The notes beneath the pieces are model-generated. The model saw only the letters and a list, made by a program, of their open reading frames with translations. It made no database searches and was not told where the DNA came from. A program made the position numbers and the translations under genes. This document shows, in pieces, positions 1 to 5,653 of a DNA stretch of 5,653 nucleotides. The stretch's first letter is position 1; each line of letters begins with the position of its first letter. Origin of the DNA: Bacteroidota bacterium (GTDB lineage: Bacteria > Bacteroidota > Bacteroidia > NS11-12g > UBA955); the NCBI GenBank assembly GCA_027488495.1, contig JAIYBO010000074.1:1-5653 (forward strand), written 5' to 3'.

Positions 1-2561
1 CCAACAAAGACGAGGTACTGCCCAACGCCCTGAGAAAACAACTCGATATCGCCAACTTCAAAGACAAACCCATCGGCTCACAACCCTCCGTCATCATCCC
101 CGCCAATGGCACCTTCAAAACCTGGCGATACCAAGCCGTGAATGTGCACGATTTCGCCTGGACGGCCGATCCCACCTACCGCATCGGTGAAACCACCTGG
201 AACGGCGTGCAATGCGTAGCCATCGCCCAAGAAAACAACGCCGCCGGATGGCAACAAACCGCCGCATTCACCGCCAAAGTCATCGCCACCTATAGCCGTG
301 ATTTTGGCATGTATAACTACCCCAAAATTGTTTGCGCAGATGCCGCCGATGGCATGGAATACCCCATGATCACCCTCGATGGCGGGTATTACCCTAGCCA
401 CCAAAGTCTCATTGCACACGAAGTGGGGCACAACTGGTTCTTCGGTATGGTGGGGTCCAACGAAACCTATCGCGCCGCACTCGATGAAGGATTCACCCAA
501 TTCCTCACCGCTTGGTGCATGCGAAAACTCACCCGCGAATCCCAACCCGAACTCAAACGCGCCTTCGCCGGATACATGGAAGATGCCATAGACGGAACCG
601 ATGAGATCCTCGAAACCCACTCCAACGATTTTCATTCGGCGACCGGACATGGTGGCGGCTACAAACACGTGTACTACAAAACCGCGTCGATGCTCTACAA
701 CCTCCAATACTACCTGGGCGATTCCGTGTTCCTGCAAGCCATGAAAAACTACGTGGAACAATGGAAATTCTGTCACCCCTACATCGAAGACTTCCGCAAT
801 TCAATGATCCAAAGTGCACAAACCGATCTCAACACCTTCTTCGATCAGTGGTTTCAGACCAACAAATCCGCCGACTATAGCATCAAACGCATCACCCCGC
901 TCAGGCCCGCAAACTACTACCGCGTTACCCTCGAACGCCGCGGTAAAATGGTGATGCCCGTAGATTTGGATTTCCTGATTCGGCCCCAATCACCCGCCAG
1001 TAAGAACAAAAAAGCCATCGCCGCCAGTGATGTATTCTACTCCATCACCATTCCCGTAACCCAATACCAAAAACCCGGTCGATACAACCTAAAACCCTGG
1101 ATTGGGTGGGACAAACTACGACCTACCTACACCTTCGACATCGAAATGCCCGTGGCCGGTGAACTCAAACAAGTGTGGCTCGATCGCAGTGGCCGACTGG
1201 CCGATATCTATCGCGTAAACAACGTCTGGAAAAAACGCAACGAATGGCAACTCGACCTCGGCAACGGCGAAAACACCAACTACTTGGGCGTTTACCAATG
1301 GCTCATCCGACCCGATTTGCGTTTCAACGGCGCTTCAGGCTTCATGCCCGGCCTACAACTTTCTGGTCAATACGCGGGCAGAAAACGCCAATTTCACCTC
1401 GGCCTGTGGTCGCTCCCCGGTATCCAGGCCCAACAAACATCGCCTGCCCAAAACGTGAATTACCACATCTCCTTCAAACACCAAACCCGCGGCGGTGGCA
1501 CGTATTACTACGAATCGTTCCTATACAATGAAATCAATACCCACCAAATGGGTTGGAGCCAACGATTGGGCAAAACCCTATACGGCCTCTATGGCAAATC
1601 CACGCAACGATATCATCGCTTACTTCGACCATTAGACCATCCCCTCTACAACCCTTGGATCAACGCCCCCAGCGGAGACCTGTATTTCCCGCAATACACC
1701 GCCCTCAATGGCTTCCTACCCACCGCCAACCGATGGTCCTATATCCAAAACATCAACCTCAACCTCTTCATTGCCCAAAACTATAGCGGATGGGGTAAAT
1801 CGGGTTCGATGCGATTCGATGTTCGATTGCCATCGCCCTGGTCAAAATCTCAATACGGGTTTGTTCAACTCGAATGGAAACACTATCAACCCTTGGGAAA
1901 AACCACCTTGCGTCTCCGCTCATTGGCCTACTACGGCGGTGGAAACAATCCCACTCCCGAAGCCGCCCTATACATCCATGGCGCCAACCCAGAAGAGAGT
2001 TTCAATCATTCCCTATACCGAGATTTCGGGATGATCAATTACGCACAACCCAGCGCCCTCAGTAGCCCAACACCCCCACAGCACCTGCTCGTGAATGGTG
2101 GCCTCAACCTTCGTGGGTTCGGACAGTATGCGGCACCAAAAACCGTAAAAACCGCCGATGGCAGCGATACAACCCTCGCTTTTTTCAGGGGCAACCAAGG
2201 ACTGGCCATCAACAGCGCCATCGACCTCACACCGTTTTTTCGCTGGGTACCCAAACTCAAAATGATTGGCATCAACCCCTACCTGTTTGGCGATGCCGGC
2301 ATCATCGGTCAGCCCCTCACAAGCAAAAACAACAGCGGCAACACCATTACCAAAAATGTGTACAGCCACCTCCTCGCCGATGCAGGAATTGGTGCTAGCA
2401 TCAACCTCAAAAACTGGGGCAAACTCACAAAAAATCGCGCACTCACCGCCGCCAAACCACTCAATTTTCGCGTCGATTTCCCAGTTTGGGTAAGCGCCGT
2501 TCAAGAAAATGATTCCCACCTCAAATTACGCGTTCGCTTCAGTGTGGGCGCCGATTTCTGA
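1..2561 (+). CDS. M1 family zinc metallopeptidase with C-terminal outer-membrane beta-barrel (5' partial)
   Basis: The reading frame is open from the window edge (first full codon at 3) to TGA at 2559-2561, giving 852 visible residues; the true start and any signal peptide lie upstream. Counting from the codon at 3, the M1 signature is clear: a GMEYP motif at about 117-121 in place of the GxMEN substrate loop, HEVGH at 139-143, the third zinc ligand E162 exactly 18 residues later, and a VYYK motif with the likely catalytic tyrosine at about 224. The family cleaves N-terminal residues from peptides. Residues of about 255-440 form a beta-rich region typical of the part after the M1 catalytic domain. 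From about 443 the sequence becomes alternating, aromatic-rich strands with an LRGF motif at 703-706, then PYLFGDAG, ADAGIG and RVDFPVW segments, and ends in phenylalanine. This matches the 3' end of an Omp85-type barrel. The peptidase call is firm; the barrel is inferred from motifs. The family in full, the export route and the natural substrate are unknown. No terminator is seen after the stop. Confidence 0.92.
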   Translation, partial: NKDEVLPNALRKQLDIANFKDKPIGSQPSVIIPANGTFKTWRYQAVNVHDFAWTADPTYRIGETTWNGVQCVAIAQENNAAGWQQTAAFTAKVIATYSRDFGMYNYPKIVCADAADGMEYPMITLDGGYYPSHQSLIAHEVGHNWFFGMVGSNETYRAALDEGFTQFLTAWCMRKLTRESQPELKRAFAGYMEDAIDGTDEILETHSNDFHSATGHGGGYKHVYYKTASMLYNLQYYLGDSVFLQAMKNYVEQWKFCHPYIEDFRNSMIQSAQTDLNTFFDQWFQTNKSADYSIKRITPLRPANYYRVTLERRGKMVMPVDLDFLIRPQSPASKNKKAIAASDVFYSITIPVTQYQKPGRYNLKPWIGWDKLRPTYTFDIEMPVAGELKQVWLDRSGRLADIYRVNNVWKKRNEWQLDLGNGENTNYLGVYQWLIRPDLRFNGASGFMPGLQLSGQYAGRKRQFHLGLWSLPGIQAQQTSPAQNVNYHISFKHQTRGGGTYYYESFLYNEINTHQMGWSQRLGKTLYGLYGKSTQRYHRLLRPLDHPLYNPWINAPSGDLYFPQYTALNGFLPTANRWSYIQNINLNLFIAQNYSGWGKSGSMRFDVRLPSPWSKSQYGFVQLEWKHYQPLGKTTLRLRSLAYYGGGNNPTPEAALYIHGANPEESFNHSLYRDFGMINYAQPSALSSPTPPQHLLVNGGLNLRGFGQYAAPKTVKTADGSDTTLAFFRGNQGLAINSAIDLTPFFRWVPKLKMIGINPYLFGDAGIIGQPLTSKNNSGNTITKNVYSHLLADAGIGASINLKNWGKLTKNRALTAAKPLNFRVDFPVWVSAVQENDSHLKLRVRFSVGADF

Positions 2562-2568
2562 TCAGAAA
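2555..2568. repeat. 14-bp perfect palindrome over the metallopeptidase stop codon
   Basis: The sequence TTTCTGATCAGAAA is its own reverse complement and includes the TGA stop at 2559-2561. It has no loop and no following T-tract on the + strand, so it does not look like an intrinsic terminator. It could be a protein-binding site or chance. Confidence 0.3.
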
Positions 2569-2610
2569 ATCCCAAAAAGAAATCAAAAGCCAAGCAGCCC
2601 AGAATTGATT

Positions 2611-2618
2611 TAACTTTG
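2611..2618 (+). promoter_or_regulatory. Bacteroidota-type -7 box (TAACTTTG) for the DUF3822-rsmD-coaD operon
   Basis: TAACTTTG matches the Bacteroidota -7 consensus TAnnTTTG exactly and lies in the only spacer between the metallopeptidase gene and the next operon. I find no good TTTG at the -33 position; instead an A-rich stretch (about 2564-2589) lies upstream. The box ends only four bases before the GTG at 2623, so transcription would begin at or very near the start codon. Confidence 0.55.
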
Positions 2619-2622
2619 CCAC

Positions 2623-3357
2623 GTGGACATACTTTGGAGTCATATCACCCAACACAGCGGACAACCCCAACAGATTTTGGGGGTCTACCACAACGACATT
2701 GTTCACTATCTCTCTGTAAACGCCCAAAATCAACCACTCAGCTACGAGATCATCAAACACCCCACCCAACTCAAAAATGGCGTAACATGGGTGGATCTCC
2801 ACAGCAACATCCAATGGGTTCCGTCGGCATTCGCTCAATCCGATATCCCTGGTATGCCACAACCCAAAATCCGTAAAATCAACGCCCAACAATCCCTGGC
2901 ATTTCAATACCAACCGCAAAAACAAAATTTGTTGGCCACCGATGCACCCGCCATGCACATCGCAGAAGGATTGTACACCATCGCACAAACCTACGCCTCA
3001 CACAAAGAATACATGAGCGTGATTTGGTTTCACGATCAAACCGCCATCGTTTTCGCCTTCCACAACAATCAACTGGTATTCGCCAACAAATTCAATAGTT
3101 CCAACACCCAAGAACACCTCTATTTCGCGCTATTGCCCTTTCACCAAAAGAAACTCACACCGGCCCAATTGGGTCTCATTGTTCTGTGTGATGCAAATCA
3201 ACACCAAAATACCTCACAACTCTTTCACAAATTCATCCCACATGCCGAAATCCAATCGCCAAGCATGCCCTGGATCGTAAATGCCCCCGCACCCCTGCAA
3301 CACATTGTCTCCCCCCTGATAAAAATGATATCATGCGCGTCACCGGTGGAAGCCTAA
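2623..3357 (+). CDS. DUF3822 family protein
   Basis: This 244-residue protein of unknown function resembles the DUF3822 family found in Bacteroidota, which is usually about 250-280 residues and encoded next to rsmD. The best matching stretch is the middle: strands around VIWFHDQTAIVFAF, then QLVFANKFN, then a helical segment with the EHLYFALLPF pattern and a following strand at GLIVLCD, as in the family's putative actin-like (ASKHA-like) fold. No signal peptide or membrane segment is seen, so it should be cytoplasmic. GTG at 2623 is chosen because an in-frame TAA at 2611-2613 blocks any earlier start, and the only start-like codon before the conserved part would be a TTG that loses the N-terminus. 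Its 3' end overlaps rsmD by 25 nt, which suggests translational coupling. Function cannot be given; the link with rsmD hints at a role near RNA modification, but that is inference. Confidence 0.8.
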   Translation: MDILWSHITQHSGQPQQILGVYHNDIVHYLSVNAQNQPLSYEIIKHPTQLKNGVTWVDLHSNIQWVPSAFAQSDIPGMPQPKIRKINAQQSLAFQYQPQKQNLLATDAPAMHIAEGLYTIAQTYASHKEYMSVIWFHDQTAIVFAFHNNQLVFANKFNSSNTQEHLYFALLPFHQKKLTPAQLGLIVLCDANQHQNTSQLFHKFIPHAEIQSPSMPWIVNAPAPLQHIVSPLIKMISCASPVEA

Positions 3358-3878
3358 AAGGCCGCATAATTCCCTCAAATTTTGCCAACCACGTGCGTCC
3401 CTCAACAGACCGCGTGCGGGAATCCCTGTTCAATTCCCTCGACCACCAAAAAGGCATCGCCGATGCACATGTGCTCGACCTTTTCTCCGGCTCTGGCATC
3501 ATCGCCCTGGAGTTCCTTACCCGAGAAGCACAAAGCGTGTTTAGCATCGACCTAGATAAAAAGAACATCGCCAACCAAAAGCACATCGCCCAAACCTGGA
3601 ACCTGCCCCAATGGCACATCGCCACCGGCAACGCCCTCACACCCACACAAACCCTCGTCAAAAACCACCTGCAAGCACCCGATCAATTCGATATCATTTT
3701 TGCAGATCCACCGTATGCGATGCCCGACATCCAAGGGCTCCACGGTTTACTATACCCCCTTTTGCTACCCGGCGGTTGGCTCATCATTGAACACAAACCA
3801 CAACTCGTCTTCGCCGAACAAGAATTCTTAAAAAAAGAATACGGAAGTACCACAATGACTATCTTCGCTAAACCATGA
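3333..3878 (+). CDS. rsmD: 16S rRNA (guanine(966)-N(2))-methyltransferase RsmD
   Basis: RsmD transfers a methyl group from S-adenosylmethionine to N2 of G966 (E. coli numbering) of 16S rRNA during 30S assembly in the cytoplasm. The 181-residue product has the family layout in order: an MRVTGGSLKGR N-terminus, RPSTDRVRESLFNSL at 22-36, the SAM-binding motif VLDLFSGSG at 47-55, an acidic SIDLD at 71-75 for the SAM ribose, and the catalytic DPPY at 125-128. Length is close to the usual 180-200. One oddity is LTREA at 62-66 where most members have LSRGA. The ATG at 3333 is supported by the conserved N-terminus starting right there. The gene begins inside DUF3822 and its TGA overlaps the ATG of coaD, so the three are probably one transcript. 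No Shine-Dalgarno sequence precedes the start, only an A-rich stretch. Confidence 0.95.
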   Translation: MRVTGGSLKGRIIPSNFANHVRPSTDRVRESLFNSLDHQKGIADAHVLDLFSGSGIIALEFLTREAQSVFSIDLDKKNIANQKHIAQTWNLPQWHIATGNALTPTQTLVKNHLQAPDQFDIIFADPPYAMPDIQGLHGLLYPLLLPGGWLIIEHKPQLVFAEQEFLKKEYGSTTMTIFAKP

Positions 3879-4333
3879 GAAACATCGCCGTTTTCCCCGG
3901 AACTTTCGATCCCATTACCGTGGGCCATGTAGACATTGTCAATCGCGCCAGTTCAATGTTCGATGAAATCATCATCGCCATTGGCGTAAACACCAAAAAA
4001 ACCACCCTTTTTGATCTCGAAAAACGAAAAGAATGGGTAAAAATCGCCTTCGTCAACAACCCCAAAGTGCGCGTTGAAGCCTATGAAGGACTTACCGTAG
4101 ACTTTTGTAAAACCGTAAACGCCACCTTCCTGCTGCGCGGTCTAAGAAACGGCACCGATTTCGACTATGAATCACACATCGCACAGCTGAACAAAGCCCT
4201 GTGGAACAACATAGAAACCATTTTTATCATGTGTAACCCAGAACTCAGCTACATCAGTAGCACCCTGGTGCGCGACCTCATCATCCACAAAGCCGATTAC
4301 CAACGCTATTTACCCGTTGGTGTCACGCCGTAA
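3875..4333 (+). CDS. coaD: Pantetheine-phosphate adenylyltransferase (PPAT)
   Basis: CoaD joins ATP and 4'-phosphopantetheine to give dephospho-CoA and pyrophosphate, the fourth step of coenzyme A synthesis from pantothenate; the enzyme is a cytoplasmic hexamer in studied species. The 152-residue protein is of normal length (E. coli about 159). Visible motifs are PGTFDP at 8-13, the nucleotidyltransferase TVGH at 15-18, K41/K42 in the phosphopantetheine region, RGLR at 88-91, YES at 98-100, and the ATP-binding ISSTLVR at 127-133. All expected catalytic positions look intact. Its ATG overlaps the rsmD stop as ATGA, the arrangement of translationally coupled genes. The last 24 nt overlap the 3' end of the convergent Nudix gene, and no terminator hairpin is seen between them. 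Confidence 0.97.
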   Translation: MRNIAVFPGTFDPITVGHVDIVNRASSMFDEIIIAIGVNTKKTTLFDLEKRKEWVKIAFVNNPKVRVEAYEGLTVDFCKTVNATFLLRGLRNGTDFDYESHIAQLNKALWNNIETIFIMCNPELSYISSTLVRDLIIHKADYQRYLPVGVTP

Positions 4334-4954
4334 AGCCAAACATCTGCGGATTACATCGTGCACACTCTGGTATGAATTGAACTCAGCCGAATCAAACCAA
4401 TCCAAATTCGCAAACTTCACCTCAGAGATCCCCTCTTCCATCTGCGGTTTCAAGGTGCCCTTTCCGGTACTATTCATCAAATACCAATGCGTTTCTTTCA
4501 ATAACAAAATGTCATCCTCGTAATACACGTGGTACGTCTCCCCCACCTTCTCGCTGATATTGATCATATTGATCCCCGTTTCCTCCATCACCTCCCTCAA
4601 CGCCGCAGCCATCTGGTCCTCGTGACGCTCAATTTTGCCCTTGGGCAAATCCCACAAACCATTGCGCTTAATCGTTAACAACTGATCCTCCTTGTTAAAT
4701 ACCAAACCCCCAGCAGCCTGAATCACCGTAAAGTCTTCCATGAACTCCTTGATCGTAGCCTTGGGATCCGGACAAATGAGCCCAAAATGCAATGGCTTTC
4801 CGTTGTTTTGTGAAGACAGCAAAATTTTAAAACTCTTCTGCAATTCGTCGTCACCAATAAAATACATGTTACTCAACCCACGTAAAGCTTCTGGAGAATC
4901 TGCGATTACCAAAGCACCGTCGTTGAAATAGATTTTATAACTTTGCGCTTCCAT
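4310..4954 (-). CDS. Nudix hydrolase with uncharacterised N-terminal region
   Basis: Nudix enzymes hydrolyse a nucleoside diphosphate linked to some other group, using metal ions bound by the Nudix box. Starting at the ATG 4954-4952 the product has 214 residues. The box is perfect (GX5EX7REUXEEXGU): G106, E112, R120, E121, E124, E125, G127, I128. It is preceded by GLWDLPKGK at 99-107, a pattern common in Nudix proteins of the Ap4A/ADP-ribose group, but the substrate cannot be told. Residues 1-75 are not part of the Nudix fold and carry short hydrophobic strands (KIYFND, ALVIAD); I know similar N-termini only in Bacteroidota homologues. A TTG two codons upstream (4960) is a weaker start. The gene is convergent with coaD (24-nt overlap) and divergent from pyrE (start codons overlap). 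A 9-nt tandem duplication at 4557-4574 encodes INM-INI just after the box. Confidence 0.93.
   Translation of the reverse strand: MEAQSYKIYFNDGALVIADSPEALRGLSNMYFIGDDELQKSFKILLSSQNNGKPLHFGLICPDPKATIKEFMEDFTVIQAAGGLVFNKEDQLLTIKRNGLWDLPKGKIERHEDQMAAALREVMEETGINMINISEKVGETYHVYYEDDILLLKETHWYLMNSTGKGTLKPQMEEGISEVKFANLDWFDSAEFNSYQSVHDVIRRCLALRRDTNG
4938..4945 (+). promoter_or_regulatory. Bacteroidota-type -7 box (TAACTTTG) for pyrE
   Basis: TAACTTTG, identical to the box before the DUF3822 gene, ends seven bases upstream of the pyrE ATG at 4953. It lies inside the Nudix coding sequence. No convincing -33 TTTG is found at the usual spacing. The expected transcript would start about three bases before the ATG, so it would be leaderless or nearly so. 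Confidence 0.5.
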
Positions 4955-5591
4955 GTCCAATCAAGCCGCAAAATTAGCAAAATTTCTCCTAGAAATAAAG
5001 GCAGTAAAACTAAGTCCTTCACAACCATTCACTTGGACTTCTGGGATTCTTTCCCCGATCTACTGTGACAACAGAATGGTGCTTTCTTACCCCGAAGTAC
5101 GCACTTTCGTGGCCGAAGAACTCGCCCAACTGATCCAATCCCAGTTCCCCAATGCCAACCGCATCGCAGGAATCGCCACCGCCGGCATCGCCCATGGTGC
5201 TTTGGCAGCCGACAAACTCAATATGCCCTACTGCTACGTTCGACCTGAGCCCAAAAAACACGGACTCAAGAACCAGGTAGAAGGTGAAATGAACCCCGGC
5301 GATGAAATCGTGCTCGTGGAAGACCTCATTTCCACCGGAAAAAGCAGCTTCCAAGCCGTAGAAGGTGTTCAAAATGCAGGTGCCACCGTGATTGGTGTTG
5401 TAGCCCTATTTACCTATGGATTTGCCAATGCCATGGAAAAGTTTGTGGAGGCCGGAATCCCCGTTTATACCCTCACCAACCTGCCAACCCTCACGCAAGT
5501 AGCCGCAGAACACGGTTTCATCGAGCCCAATCAACTCGAAACCATTGAGCGATTCGCCCAAAATCCGAGCGCTTGGGGCGATACCCTCTAA
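4953..5591 (+). CDS. pyrE: Orotate phosphoribosyltransferase
   Basis: PyrE converts orotate and PRPP to orotidine 5'-monophosphate and pyrophosphate, the fifth step of de novo UMP synthesis; the active enzyme is a cytoplasmic dimer with shared active sites. The 212-residue length equals the family norm (E. coli 213). Motifs in order are FTWTSGILSPIYCDNR at 26-41 (orotate and N-terminal loop), a GIATAGIAHG segment at 73-82, RPEPKKHG at 97-104 (mobile catalytic loop with its lysines), and the PRPP-binding signature IVLVEDLISTGKSS at 119-132. All are intact. The ATG at 4953 shares bases with the opposite-strand ATG of the Nudix gene. No Shine-Dalgarno sequence precedes it, in line with a very short leader. 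No attenuator-like hairpin is possible in so short a leader, so control by pyrimidine supply would have to work otherwise. Confidence 0.97.
   Translation: MSNQAAKLAKFLLEIKAVKLSPSQPFTWTSGILSPIYCDNRMVLSYPEVRTFVAEELAQLIQSQFPNANRIAGIATAGIAHGALAADKLNMPYCYVRPEPKKHGLKNQVEGEMNPGDEIVLVEDLISTGKSSFQAVEGVQNAGATVIGVVALFTYGFANAMEKFVEAGIPVYTLTNLPTLTQVAAEHGFIEPNQLETIERFAQNPSAWGDTL
4969..4976 (-). promoter_or_regulatory. Possible -7 box (TAATTTTG) for the Nudix gene
   Basis: On the minus strand TAATTTTG fits TAnnTTTG and ends 14 bases before the Nudix ATG at 4954. It lies within the first codons of pyrE. No clear -33 element is seen. The pattern has only six fixed bases, so chance is possible; the position close to a start codon is the main support. 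Confidence 0.35.
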
Positions 5592-5615
5592 CCCCGATAC
5601 GCTCTCTCCTCCCTT

Positions 5616-5653
5616 TTAACCCAACAGCGCTCTCACCGCGCCCACTTCGGTTA
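5616..5653 (-). CDS. Possible C-terminal end of a convergent gene (partial)
   Basis: On the minus strand one frame is open from the window edge to TAA at 5618-5616, reading TEVGAVRALLG before the stop. The last residues look like a normal protein end and its codons mostly finish in G or C as in neighbouring genes. Eleven codons are too few to identify a family. The gap to the pyrE stop would be 24 nt. Confidence 0.3.
   Translation of the reverse strand, partial: TEVGAVRALLG

Noticed and set aside
138..140. GTG as the start of the metallopeptidase gene
   Set aside because: The frame continues open upstream to the window edge with protein-like sequence, and M1 domains need a much longer N-terminal part than this start would allow.
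78..776. Long open frame of 232 codons on the minus strand, antisense to the metallopeptidase
   Set aside because: It lies fully inside a gene with a complete M1 signature, has no recognisable motif, and is explained by the codon bias of the sense gene.
961..968. TAGATTTG match to the TAnnTTTG promoter pattern
   Set aside because: It is deep inside the metallopeptidase gene with no gene start following; one or two such matches per strand are expected by chance.
1175..1531. Open frame of 118 codons on the + strand in another frame of the metallopeptidase
   Set aside because: The product is very rich in Arg and Pro and looks like an out-of-frame reading of the real gene.
2013..2519. Open frame of 168 codons on the minus strand
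   Set aside because: It is antisense to the barrel-encoding part, with no family features; the sense frame is clearly the coding one.
3325..3334. 10-bp palindrome ATGATATCAT at the rsmD start
   Set aside because: It is short, within coding sequence of DUF3822 and without supporting context; likely chance.
3233..3661. Open frame of 142 codons on the minus strand across the DUF3822-rsmD junction
   Set aside because: It is opposite to conserved RsmD motifs, its composition is rich in Arg, Trp and Cys, and it has no recognisable domain.
5567..5604. Possible pyrE terminator: GAGCG...CGCTC stem with an inner GGGG/CCCC pairing
   Set aside because: The stem is short, broken by an internal loop, has a 13-nt loop and overlaps the end of the gene; the downstream T-run is only four bases.

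Overview
The window comes from a bacterium that is almost certainly a member of the Bacteroidota. The evidence is TAnnTTTG promoter boxes directly upstream of genes, no Shine-Dalgarno sequences before the starts, a DUF3822-type gene (a family I know only from this phylum), and the order DUF3822 - rsmD - coaD - Nudix - pyrE. I cannot name a genus. GC content looks close to 50%. The + strand is visibly richer in C than G along its whole length, including across the one minus-strand gene.

Layout. Positions 1-2561 hold the 3' part of a large + strand gene whose start lies outside the window. Its visible product is an M1 zinc metallopeptidase followed by about 400 residues that read as an outer-membrane beta-barrel of the Omp85 type. 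This fusion is the most unusual item here. A 61-nt spacer carries a TAACTTTG promoter box, followed by a tightly overlapped operon: a DUF3822 gene (2623-3357), rsmD (3333-3878, 16S rRNA G966 methyltransferase) and coaD (3875-4333, phosphopantetheine adenylyltransferase). The coaD tail overlaps the tail of a convergent minus-strand Nudix hydrolase gene (4310-4954). The start codon of that gene overlaps the start codon of divergent pyrE (4953-5591, orotate phosphoribosyltransferase) within a single CATG. The last 62 nt may hold the end of another minus-strand gene.

How the genes work together. RsmD, CoaD and PyrE are core housekeeping enzymes of rRNA modification, coenzyme A synthesis and pyrimidine synthesis. 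The Nudix enzyme may act on nucleotides. The genes are packed with almost no intergenic DNA, so promoters must lie inside neighbouring coding sequence. The M1-barrel protein is a separate surface or envelope function, probably peptide processing at the outer membrane. No tRNA, rRNA, CRISPR array, insertion sequence or phage gene is visible.
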